In this document: piece after piece, positions 23,294 through 31,029 of the stretch | How positions within the stretch are numbered: the stretch's first letter is position 1 | How the letters are laid out: each line of letters starts with the position of its first letter | From: CAZISM01 sp964541895 | GTDB taxonomy: Bacteria; Zhuqueibacterota; Zhuqueibacteria; Residuimicrobiales; Residuimicrobiaceae | Direction of reading: 5' to 3' | DNA: 52,669 nt | Assembly (NCBI GenBank): GCA_964541895.1 | Contig: CAZISM010000027.1 | Location: 1 to 52,669, forward strand | Notes under the pieces: model-generated | Told to the model about the DNA's origin: nothing | The model's input: only the letters and a program-made list of their open reading frames with translations | The model's database searches: none | Program-made: the position numbers and the translations under genes

Positions 23294-23652
23294 CCAAAGC
23301 AGGTCGATAAGCCGAATTCTGTTATCCCGAAGGATCGACGGTCATTTATCTGGGACGCCGGTTGCCCGGCGCCTCTAGCGACCTACCCGAGGGTCTGACG
23401 AGACGAGCAGCCTCTTCCCTCCTATTTGGCCTTGCACCGGATGGGGTTTGCCGTGCCTTTGATGTCACCATCAAAGCGGTGAGCTCTTACCTCGCCGTTT
23501 CACCGTTACCGCGTCCTCGCGGCCGCGGCTGTTTGTTTTCTGTGGCACTTTCCCCGCCTCACGACGGGTCCGCGTTACGGACCATCCTGCTCTGTGGAGT
23601 CCGGACTTTCCTCATGCGCACGAGGCGCACGCGACCGTCTGACCTACTTTGG
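23294..23652 (-). ncRNA. rnpB: RNase P RNA, bacterial type A
   Basis: The catalytic RNA that matures tRNA 5' ends. On the minus strand the universal core GAGGAAAGTCCGGACTCC (23613-23596) is followed by CAGGATGG, GGTAACGGTGAAACGGCGAG, and near the 3' end ACAGAATTCGGCTTATCG (23322-23305). The ends pair as P1: CCAAAGTAGGTC (23652-23641) with GACCTGCTTTGG (23305-23294), 12 pairs with one G-U. About 359 bases fits type A. Its 5' end overlaps the last codons of the upstream zinc-ribbon gene, so it may be cut from a joint transcript or have a promoter inside that gene. Confidence 0.95.
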
Positions 23653-24375
23653 ATGGCATATCTTTTCTGTTTCCGGCGACCAGATCATAATCCGGCCGCA
23701 CACTTCGCACAAATACATTTTATCCATCTGCCGGATTTCTAGTCCGCGTTGCGGCGGAATGCGGGAGGAACACTCGCTGCAGGCGCCCTCCTTCAGCAAC
23801 GCCAGAGCAATGCCGCCCCGCCCCTGGCGAATGCGATCATAGGTGCTGATCATGGGGCGCGACAATCCGCGCAGAATATCTTCACGCTGTTGCGCCAGAA
23901 CCTGCTCTTCATCGCGCGTTATGGCCAGAGTTTTTTCCAATACCTCCTGCGCCTCCAGCCATTGCGCTTCCAGCTCCTGGATACGAGGGTGCAGCTCTTC
24001 CTGACGCCTACGAACCGCCTGCAGCTGATCCTCAATCTCCATATCTCTCAATTCCAGCTCTTCGATCTCTTTTTCCGCCACCTCGGTTTCGACCGTGATG
24101 GCATCGTATTCGCGATTGTTCTTCACCTGGTACAGCTGCGTCTGATACTTTTTCAGTTTTTCCCGCCGGAGAACGGTCTCGTCGCGGCCGAATTGCTGCT
24201 GCTTGAGCAAATCCTGAATATGCGCCTCCAACTCCTCCTTCTGCTGCCGGAGCGCCTGGATGTCCGCCTTTAACGTTTCAACGCGTTGCGGCAGATCGCC
24301 TTTGATCATATTCAGTTCGTGCAGTCGACAATCCACCTGCTGCAGCTTCATCAAAGCGCCAAAGACTTCTCGCAA
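23644..24375 (-). CDS. Coiled-coil protein with C4-type zinc ribbon
   Basis: A 243-residue cytoplasmic protein: a long heptad-like coiled coil (about residues 5-180, rich in E, Q, L) followed by a Cys4 ribbon, CSECSSRIPP...CEVCGR, near residues 196-228. The family (C4-type zinc-ribbon, DUF164-like) is widespread and of unknown biochemical role, thought to bind nucleic acid. I use the TTG at 24375 as start: a perfect AGGAGG sits seven bases ahead and similarity begins with LREVFGALMKLQQVD. A longer frame to 24435 runs through a terminator. The stop lies inside the rnpB P1 helix. Confidence 0.87.
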   Translation of the reverse strand: MREVFGALMKLQQVDCRLHELNMIKGDLPQRVETLKADIQALRQQKEELEAHIQDLLKQQQFGRDETVLRREKLKKYQTQLYQVKNNREYDAITVETEVAEKEIEELELRDMEIEDQLQAVRRRQEELHPRIQELEAQWLEAQEVLEKTLAITRDEEQVLAQQREDILRGLSRPMISTYDRIRQGRGGIALALLKEGACSECSSRIPPQRGLEIRQMDKMYLCEVCGRIMIWSPETEKICHPK

Positions 24376-24408
24376 TTCGTATCCTCCTGATAGTCCGTTG
24401 ATAGATAC

Positions 24409-24439
24409 AAAAAAAGTGCAGCCAAAGGGATGCACTTTT
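24409..24439 (-). terminator. Intrinsic terminator after the cupin gene
   Basis: On the minus strand AAAAGTGCA (24439-24431), a 10-base loop and TGCACTTTT (24420-24412) run straight into more Ts (seven in all). It ends the M29-like/cupin transcript and separates it from the zinc-ribbon/rnpB/recJ block. The remaining bases 24440-24632 hold no gene I can support. Confidence 0.75.
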
Positions 24440-24632
24440 CAGGTCATGGAAAAACCGGTTTTGACACCATAAGGCAAGCATTGGCGCGCGCCAGATCGAT
24501 CGATCGTATTCTTCGTATCAAAACCATCATGGTGAAAAAGAACTGTTATTCAATTGGTTAATTCTATAAAAATTACGGCAATAATGTCAAAAAAGCAAGA
24601 GAAATCTGCGCGGGAAAACAGCTCCGCGGCCA

Positions 24633-25007
24633 TCAATGAAGCTCGCCTTTTCGTTCCTGCGCCCAGTGGTCGACAATGGTCGCCGGATGGTACACGAACA
24701 TCATCTCCAGATCTTCGCTGCCCGTATTCACCAGCGAATGGGGCTGTCCGGACGGTACATAGACGGAAGAGATTGCTTCCATTTTCTTTACTTCCGAACC
24801 GATATGCATTTCACCCGATCCCTTGAGCACGGTATATACCTCTTCGTTGTCATGCTCGTGCAGCGGCACCTTGCCGCCGGGATAGATAATGACATACCCC
24901 ATCATGAATCCTTTGGGCGTGATCTTGCCTTCACCGGTAATAACCCGCGTCCATCGCCCGGCGGGGAATTTATCGCCGGCTATATCGTTCAGTTTTACTA
25001 TATCCAT
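24633..25007 (-). CDS. Cupin-domain protein
   Basis: A small beta-barrel protein of 124 residues. Cupin motif 1 is GGKVPLHEHDNEEVYTVLKG (G, two His, Glu, G) near residues 44-63; motif 2 is PSGQPHSLVNTG (His) near 85-96. The four residues would hold a metal. Such single-domain cupins act as isomerases, dioxygenases or binding proteins; the substrate cannot be told. It starts two bases after the stop of the M29-like gene, so the two are co-translated, and it is followed by a terminator. Confidence 0.88.
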   Translation of the reverse strand: MDIVKLNDIAGDKFPAGRWTRVITGEGKITPKGFMMGYVIIYPGGKVPLHEHDNEEVYTVLKGSGEMHIGSEVKKMEAISSVYVPSGQPHSLVNTGSEDLEMMFVYHPATIVDHWAQERKGELH

Positions 25008-25009
25008 GC

Positions 25010-26182
25010 CTACTCCTCCAGCGCTTTGAATATTGTATACGTGTCGTTCTTGATGATCGTCTCTTCAACCCCATCCAGGTACAAGGTCACCTGCTTGACT
25101 TGAATGCGCGGTTGACAGGCCGGTATGTAGATCCGGTCAATGTGCACCATGATCTCCGGGTTTAAAAACTGGTTTTCACCTACAAAACCGCCGAAGTGAT
25201 CGCTGCGGCCGAAACCGACGTGAAAGCCCAGCTTTTCATCCAGCAGAATTTCGTTGCAGGGAGCGATGCCGAAATCGGCGAGAACGCCAAAGCCGAGTTC
25301 CGCCATGTTGCCGACGGCCGGTTCACGGCTGAGGTTAAGACTCTCGAGTTTGCCAACCTCTCCTTCGCCGTGCACGGAACGGGCGCGATTGCGCCGAATG
25401 TCATAAAGCAGCAGCGTATCCCTGATCTGTACCGGCAAAACGCCTTCGGTGCGGCTGACCGGTTGCTGCTCGCCTTCATACGGCACAATATAGGTCTCGC
25501 CGCTGGGCAGGTTGCCCACGTCGCCGGCAGCCAGGAATCGGCCGCTGCTGACGATAGCCGTCCGAAAGCGCAGATCGAAATACATCTTGAATTCGTGCTG
25601 ACGATCCACGCTGAATAGGACGCCCGCCCCTTCGGCCGTATCCAGCTTGCTCTTCAGCATCGCCAGACGCCGGCTCACCTGTTCATAATTGACGCGCAAA
25701 GCCGGCACCATGGCGGTGGAAAAGCCGGGCATGGTCGCCGCTCTGAATCCGTAGGTTTTGGCCAGAACTTTCAGCGGGGCCGTAGCGGAAAATTCAGTCG
25801 GGGCCAGGAAGAGCTGAGTGTCGCTGAACAGCTTTTGCCCATCCACCACTTCACCGGCAGACCAGAGTCCATCGGCGTGATCCGGCATGGTTCCCGCCAG
25901 ACGCAGGAACCGGTCGGGCAGATTCGCATTATTGGCCCGCACATTTTCATACACATAGAGTTCGACACGTTCGAGATTGAGCTCGCCCGGACTGAAGCTT
26001 AAATCCTTGTACCAGTGCCATGCCAATTGTCGACGCTGCTGCCAATCCGGATTATCCTCGTCAGCATCACGCGGCAAATCGACCAGAATGCCTAGCGCCC
26101 GGTCTTGCGAAAGAGTCGGGAAAACAGTCCGGATCAGTTGCAGCAATTCGTCGTGCTTTAGGCTTTGCATGTAGGCGTCCAC
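25010..26182 (-). CDS. M29-like aminopeptidase family protein
   Basis: The 390-residue protein has a C-terminal half resembling peptidase family M29 (aminopeptidase T/PepS, also the NicX dioxygenase fold): GNLPSGETYIVPYEGE (about 227-242), NMAELGFGV (Glu), DEKLGFHVGFGRSDHFGG (His residues) and VHIDRIYI near 355. In M29 enzymes two Glu, two His and an Asp bind two metals, and all appear to be present. The N-terminal 200 residues are less conserved. No signal peptide, so cytoplasmic. GTG (26182) is the first start; an ATG four codons later is possible. Paired with a cupin gene, it may act on an amino-acid-like or aromatic compound rather than peptides. Confidence 0.7.
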   Translation of the reverse strand: MDAYMQSLKHDELLQLIRTVFPTLSQDRALGILVDLPRDADEDNPDWQQRRQLAWHWYKDLSFSPGELNLERVELYVYENVRANNANLPDRFLRLAGTMPDHADGLWSAGEVVDGQKLFSDTQLFLAPTEFSATAPLKVLAKTYGFRAATMPGFSTAMVPALRVNYEQVSRRLAMLKSKLDTAEGAGVLFSVDRQHEFKMYFDLRFRTAIVSSGRFLAAGDVGNLPSGETYIVPYEGEQQPVSRTEGVLPVQIRDTLLLYDIRRNRARSVHGEGEVGKLESLNLSREPAVGNMAELGFGVLADFGIAPCNEILLDEKLGFHVGFGRSDHFGGFVGENQFLNPEIMVHIDRIYIPACQPRIQVKQVTLYLDGVEETIIKNDTYTIFKALEE

Positions 26183-26284
26183 ATCTCCATTGCGTTACAG
26201 ATCGGTATCATTTAAACTTAGCGGAAAGTGCGGTTAAATGCAAGTATTTTTTAAGCGAAAGCCGGGCGAATCAGCTGCAGATCG

Positions 26285-28717
26285 CTAGTCGTCGTCGTCA
26301 TCGTCATCGCCGGCGACCGAACGCCGAAAAATCGGCATTGGCATCTCGGAATCCGCACCCTTGACGGATTTCCAGACGATTTCATTGAGTTCGAATTCCG
26401 GCGTGGCATCCTCGCGAGAGAAATCCATACCCAGGCTGGCGTCGGCGCCCCAGGAGGTCGCCGTATTGCGCTCTGACATAGACACCGTTGGCCGCAGCGA
26501 GGTGTAGGGCTTGAAATCCGGTTTGTCGGTAAAGCACGTCACCATGGGAAAAGCCGCCGCATCATATTGACTCAGCGGATGCACGCCCAGGATCATTTCC
26601 ATGGTACGCAGCATACTCACCGTATCATACAGCGTGTGATCCACATGCCCCCGGCGCACATACGGGCTGATGACCAGGGCTGGTGAGCGATGCGCGTCCA
26701 CATGATCCGGCCCGTTCTGGGCGTCGTCTTCCAGAACGAATATGGCCGTCTCCGGCCAGAACCGGCTTTTACTGACCGCTTCAACAATACGGCCCAGAGC
26801 AAGATCGTTGTCCGCCACCATGGCGCGCGGCGACAACTTGCCCGGGCTGGTGCCGTAGGTATGATCGTTTATGACCCGCATGATCAGGAACGAAGGCATG
26901 TCGCCGTTTTTTTCAAACTCGGCCAGCTCTTTGATAAAGGCGGCCGCTCGCAGCGTGTCCGGATAATCCATATCCCAGCTGCGATAATTCTGAGAAAAGT
27001 GACCCACCAGCGCCGGATGCCTGGCCACCATGGAATCCCCTTCGATTTCAATAAACTCGCCATAACTGCGATAGGATAATCCTTTGCGGCCGACCGACTC
27101 CCAGATGTAGCCGTTGCTGGGAAACGCTGCTGCAAAACTGCCCTCAGCCGGATAAGGCAGGCCGCGTCCGGAATAGGAGGACGGCCAGGTTTTTTCCACA
27201 AAGTCTGTGGCTATGGCGCCCATGCTCCACTCGTGACCGTCGGCGCTCACTTCTGCATCCACATAAAAATTATCCAGCAGCACATACTCTTCCGCCAAAG
27301 CGTGATGATTGGGCGTGACCTCGCGGCCGAACAGACATAGGGACGGGTCGCCATTGCCCTGCGCCAGATCGCCAAAGATCTGATCGTAGGTCCGGTTTTC
27401 CTTGATGATGTAAATCACGTATTTGATCAGCGACGGTTCACCCAGACGACGCGGGATCACCTGCGCCGCCACCGGCTGCGGTCCTTCCTCCAGACGGTGC
27501 TGGGTTTCATTAAAGCCGTTGTTGGCCACCACCTGTTTTGTAAAGGCGGCCAGCCTCTTCTCATCAGGCTCTGCCACGATAGAAAGCACGCCGTTAAACA
27601 GGTTGGCGATATATTCCAGGTTGCCTTTGCGGCCGCTGTACGGACCAGGTCCCTTGGGATTCGGTTTCGAAATCATACCTTTGCCGTTGGCCACATACAG
27701 CGTATGCTGAATACAGGCGACCGCGGTCGGATACCAACCCACCGGAATCAGGCCTTTCACCTGATGGCCGCTGCGTCCGGAGACATCGATCACCGCCACG
27801 TCGTTGTTGGTGGCGTTGGCGACATACAGCGTTTTTTGATCGGCCGACAGCGCGAGACCGTTGGGTGTACTGCCAAAGGGCGCACCCGGATACGGCTGCA
27901 AGTTGATGCGATCCAGCAGCTGATCGCTGCGCGTGTCGATGACACACACTTCATCGGTGTTGGCGCAGGCCACAAACAGCCGTGCGCTTTGCCGGTCGAG
28001 CAACATCATGTTGGGGTGATCGCCTACCGGAATCGTTCGCACCAGTTGAAAGCTGTTCGCATCCACCACGGCAACAGCGGCACCGCCCCACAGGCTGACA
28101 TAAATTTTTCCCGACGCAGCGACATAACGGACATCATAGGGGAACGTACCGACCGCAACGCGACGTTGCCATGTATTCTGCGCCATATCAACAAGCGACA
28201 GCGTGCCGCTGCTGCTTTCGGCGACAAAGAGCCGGCGGCCGTCCGGCGTGATCGCCAGACCAAACGGTATCAGTTTCTGGTTTTTCTCCTTGACCAGCGG
28301 AATGGCGGAAACCGCCCGCAGCGTGTCGCCCTGTTGCCGCCACACCAGGATCTGATCGTCGGCTCCGCCGGATGCATACAGCGATCGGCCATCCGGATGA
28401 AAGCAGAGGCCGAAAAAGCTTTTCGCCATGGGCAGTTCCTGTACAATTTTATTGCGGCTTACGTCGATGACGGAAACGAATTGCCGGCTGAAGCCGTTGT
28501 TGGTTACCGCCAGGGTGCGGCCGTCCGCTGACAACGCCATGTTCAGCGGCAGGTCGCCCAGCGGTAATGTGGTGCCGGCCGGCGTCAGCAGCCAGCGATT
28601 GGGCAACAGAGTTCCTTTAGAGCTCACGCCGGGACGATGCCAGCGTGGCGAGCAAACCGAAAATAACAGCACCCCGAATAACAGCATGATAGAAATGTAA
28701 GAAATTCTTCTGAACAT
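26285..28717 (-). CDS. YncE-type beta-propeller fused to phosphoesterase (alkaline phosphatase superfamily)
   Basis: An 810-residue exported protein. It starts at ATG 28717 after AAAGGATCGGGT, with a hydrophobic N-terminal segment (SYISIMLLFGVLLFSVC). Residues about 45-380 form a YncE-like seven-bladed propeller, with repeats such as SADGRTLAVTN, HPDGRSLYASG, TPDGRRLFVAE and SADQKTLYVANAT. From about 430 follows a phosphoesterase domain (YIIKENRTYDQIFGDL, EVSADGHEWSMG, FVLEDDAQNGPDHVDAHRSP, VISPYVRRG) with the metal-binding D/H residues of the family. The tail ends in seven Asp, encoded by a GTC/ATC repeat. This fusion is known from many environmental bacteria, but its substrate is unknown. 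A broken copy of its 5' end lies at 30732-30848. Confidence 0.87.
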   Translation of the reverse strand: MFRRISYISIMLLFGVLLFSVCSPRWHRPGVSSKGTLLPNRWLLTPAGTTLPLGDLPLNMALSADGRTLAVTNNGFSRQFVSVIDVSRNKIVQELPMAKSFFGLCFHPDGRSLYASGGADDQILVWRQQGDTLRAVSAIPLVKEKNQKLIPFGLAITPDGRRLFVAESSSGTLSLVDMAQNTWQRRVAVGTFPYDVRYVAASGKIYVSLWGGAAVAVVDANSFQLVRTIPVGDHPNMMLLDRQSARLFVACANTDEVCVIDTRSDQLLDRINLQPYPGAPFGSTPNGLALSADQKTLYVANATNNDVAVIDVSGRSGHQVKGLIPVGWYPTAVACIQHTLYVANGKGMISKPNPKGPGPYSGRKGNLEYIANLFNGVLSIVAEPDEKRLAAFTKQVVANNGFNETQHRLEEGPQPVAAQVIPRRLGEPSLIKYVIYIIKENRTYDQIFGDLAQGNGDPSLCLFGREVTPNHHALAEEYVLLDNFYVDAEVSADGHEWSMGAIATDFVEKTWPSSYSGRGLPYPAEGSFAAAFPSNGYIWESVGRKGLSYRSYGEFIEIEGDSMVARHPALVGHFSQNYRSWDMDYPDTLRAAAFIKELAEFEKNGDMPSFLIMRVINDHTYGTSPGKLSPRAMVADNDLALGRIVEAVSKSRFWPETAIFVLEDDAQNGPDHVDAHRSPALVISPYVRRGHVDHTLYDTVSMLRTMEMILGVHPLSQYDAAAFPMVTCFTDKPDFKPYTSLRPTVSMSERNTATSWGADASLGMDFSREDATPEFELNEIVWKSVKGADSEMPMPIFRRSVAGDDDDDDD

Positions 28718-28826
28718 ACCCGATCCTTTCAGAGGTTTGAAAATAATGATATAAAGATAGGGCATCACATATAAAGACGCAAGAGATTTGTATCCATTCG
28801 CCGGCCAGCGGCGTGTGGAAAGCCTG

Positions 28827-29387
28827 ATGCAAAACACGAAAAATAACCTCTGCGAGAACGATAGCTTCAGGTTAAGACGAGAGGCTGTTGAGGGAAGTGT
28901 CAGGGTATTCCTGCTAAAAAAGGCGGATACGATCTATGGTGCCATCATGACTGGTGAGCATCGTTTTTATGTTTTGGAAAAGGGCAAGAGCGAAAGGCTG
29001 GATGGTTTAGCAAAATTCACGCACGTCTGGGTTCTAAAAGATAGCACTTGGAAAATGTCCCGCATTCTGAGCTATGATCATGGTCCGGCCCCATATGTAA
29101 ATAAACGGCAGGGCATCCAACTCTCGCGTGCGAGTTTGGATCGGTATGCCGGTAAGTATAAAGGTCCGCAGAGCGGAACGATAATCGTCCAAAGAGAAGG
29201 TGATGTGTTGACATTGCTGCTCAACAAGGGTCAGAGGGCGGTTCTTTATCCTGAGACAAATAACCGGTTTTTCCAGAAGGAGCGAGATCTTGCATTCGAA
29301 TTTGTCATAGGCAGCCAAGGCGAAACTTCCAAAATGGTGGTGCGGGAGAACGGAGAGGTTGTAGAAGAGCTAGTTCGCTTTAAGTAG
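28827..29387 (+). pseudogene. 5'-truncated NTF2-like (DUF4440-type) protein with C-terminal DUF3471-like part
   Basis: The frame reads GEHRFYVLEKGKSERLDG, AKFTHVWVLKDSTWKMSRIL, SYDHGPAPY, the beta-strands that close an NTF2-like fold, but the helical N-terminal part that precedes them in the family is missing. Residues after about 105 (LDRYAGKYKG...VQREGDVLTLLLN) resemble the DUF3471 domain often attached to such proteins and to beta-lactamase-like hydrolases. There is no signal peptide or good ribosome site, and it begins only about 110 bases from the divergent YncE gene start. I read it as a remnant, though a short functional protein is not excluded. Confidence 0.5.
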
Positions 29388-29494
29388 CAGGTCGGTCTCG
29401 GCGCTAACGTATGAAGGCAAGCTGCAGCTAACACTTGGCTGCCGGCGCCAGTCGCTTCGCTCCTTTCGCCCAGGCTTCAGGTTCGCAGCGAGTC
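29388..29494 (+). other. Structured GC-rich segment, faintly attC-like
   Basis: Directly after the truncated gene comes GCGCTAAC ... AAGCTGCAGCTAACACTTGG, with GC-rich half-palindromes, ending where the first inverted-repeat element begins. The GCGCTAAC after a stop codon recalls the left end of an integron attC site, but the matching GTTAGC right end is not present. Treated as unexplained. Confidence 0.2.
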
Positions 29495-29737
29495 GGGGCT
29501 GGACCAGATCAACTCTATTATACATTACGAAAACCGTAAAATGCCTTAAAATGCATTTTTCACCCAGTAAATCGCATTCTAAGGAAAGTCGTAGATGATT
29601 CGAAGGAAAAGAATTCTTCCGTCACTCCCCTACTGTTGCTTGGAATCCATTTGCAGGGGAAAAATTAAAGACTGTGGTTCGCACAATAAAATATATCAAA
29701 CAGAATACAATCAAAATATTTATTTGTTCTGACCCTG
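29495..29737 (+). mobile_element. MITE-like element, copy A (diverged)
   Basis: Left end GGGGCTGGACCAGATCAACT and right end ATTTGTTCTGACCCTG are diverged versions of the terminal inverted repeats seen in copies B and C. Inside lie a stem of CCTTAAAATGC with GCATTCTAAGG and the shared stretches GTCGTAGAT and GAAGGAAAAGAATTCTTCCG. No coding frame; it is non-autonomous. Confidence 0.75.
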
Positions 29738-29881
29738 ATATTACGGGATAATTCCAAACGCACACGACACGCCTGTCTGCGGTTCTGAATGAACATCGAT
29801 GGGTCTCTCTGGTCATTCAGTTCATCATTTTAAAAATATTTCCAGGCATGCGTGTGGTGCTTTTCGTGGGTCGAAAGAAAA

Positions 29882-30427
29882 ATGAAAATTAGTAGAGACG
29901 AAATTGCCGCTGTTTTTGGTTTAGACAAGTTGCAGCCAGGGCGCCATACCATCCGCGATTCGAGTCGTTATGCGATCGACGAGCAATGGGTATCACGCAT
30001 CTGGACGGTGCAGATCCTCCCCAGCTTTAACGAATCGGCGATGTTGGCTGCTATTTCAACGCGCGACTGGGAGTATTCGGGAAAAAAGCATATCGCTGAG
30101 ACACGCAGCGCCTTCCTTCTCGAGAACTTGGGAGGTGTTCTGGTTAGCGGGCCTGTAGGGCTAACGGATGATCCGGTGGCTAAGTTGCTCCAAAAGATCA
30201 ACGTCTATCCGGAAGAAGAGTATCTATCCTTGGACAGGATAAGCTATCACACATCAACACAACAGTGCGAGCTTGAAGCTGACATCTACTTCAGCAATCC
30301 GAGGAACCCAGGGCCTTTGCAGGTAGAGTCGGCATTTTTCTCATTTGCCAAAAAGCTTTTCGAAGCAGATGGTAGAAACGAGTTTCGACAATATCTTGCA
30401 CCGTGGCAGAGATACCTCGACCGTTGA
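29882..30427 (+). CDS. Hypothetical protein between two repeat elements
   Basis: I do not recognise this 181-residue protein. It starts at ATG 29882 (MKISRDEIAAVFGLDKL); a longer frame from 29852 is less likely. It is mixed alpha/beta with no signal peptide and no clear motif; its end (YLAPWQRYLDR) is amphipathic. It is the only gene between element copies A and B, which lie in the same orientation about 145 bases before and 28 bases after it. This suggests that it arrived as, or was left behind as, a cassette. Codon-level readability over its whole length supports a real gene. Confidence 0.55.
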   Translation: MKISRDEIAAVFGLDKLQPGRHTIRDSSRYAIDEQWVSRIWTVQILPSFNESAMLAAISTRDWEYSGKKHIAETRSAFLLENLGGVLVSGPVGLTDDPVAKLLQKINVYPEEEYLSLDRISYHTSTQQCELEADIYFSNPRNPGPLQVESAFFSFAKKLFEADGRNEFRQYLAPWQRYLDR

Positions 30428-30454
30428 CAGCAGCGAAAGAAAAAGATGGGAACC

Positions 30455-30721
30455 GGGGTCGGACCAAATCAACTCCTATATTCACATTACGATAACCTCA
30501 AAAATGCCATAAAAACTGGCCTTAAAATACATTTTTCACGCAATAAATCGCATTCTAAGGCAAGTCGTAGATCATTCGAAGGAAAAGAATTCTTCCGTCG
30601 CCCGCCTACTTTTGCTTAGAATCTATGTGCAAGGCGTATAAATCGAATAAAAGACCGTTTTGCGCACAAAAAAACATCACAAACATTTTACTGTCAAAAA
30701 GTCAATTTAGTCCGACCCTGG
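30455..30721 (+). mobile_element. MITE-like element, copy B
   Basis: Begins GGGGTCGGACCAAATCAACT and ends AATTTAGTCCGACCCTGG, a near-perfect terminal inverted repeat. The 267-base interior is non-coding, with the internal stem CCTTAAAATAC...GCATTCTAAGG and the same ordered blocks as copies A and C. The YncE-like pseudogene starts directly at its right end. Confidence 0.85.
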
Positions 30722-30731
30722 TTATCCCCGA

Positions 30732-30848
30732 TTATGAAAGGGTTCCTTTTGAAGTTACACCAGGACGATGCCAGTGTGGTGAGCAAACCTTAAGCAACGG
30801 CACACCGAACAACAAAATAATAATAACGCTATAGTTATTCCTACACAT
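30732..30848 (-). pseudogene. Broken 5' end of a second YncE/phosphoesterase gene
   Basis: From ATG 30848 the minus strand reads MCRNNYSVIIILLFGVPLLK, then VCSPHWHRPGVTSKGTLS and a stop. This matches the start of the intact gene at 28717 (IMLLFGVLLFSVCSPRWHRPGVSSKGTL). Even the ribosome site (AGAGGATAGGGT versus AAAGGATCGGGT) is shared. The remaining roughly 780 codons are gone, and repeat copy B begins 10 bases beyond the stop. It is the stump of a duplicated gene. Confidence 0.85.
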
Positions 30849-30942
30849 ACCCTATCCTCTCATGACAGCCGGCTTGGTCGAAAATCGCGAGCGACCCAAT
30901 CGGGACGGTTTTGTACGTCTTGCCGAGATACAAGCGGCATCA

Positions 30943-30975
30943 GGCGCCGCCGCAACAACACTTAGCAGCGGCGCC
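30943..30975 (-). terminator. GC-rich hairpin downstream of the HAD gene
   Basis: GGCGCCGC (30943-30950) and GCGGCGCC (30968-30975) form a perfect 8-bp stem with a 17-base loop, about 55 bases after the HAD-gene stop on the minus strand. No T-run follows, so terminator function is tentative. Confidence 0.35.
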
Positions 30976-31029
30976 TAAGCGATTTATTCTTCAAACAGAA
31001 CAGCTCGTTAATCTTCCTGCTACTACGAT

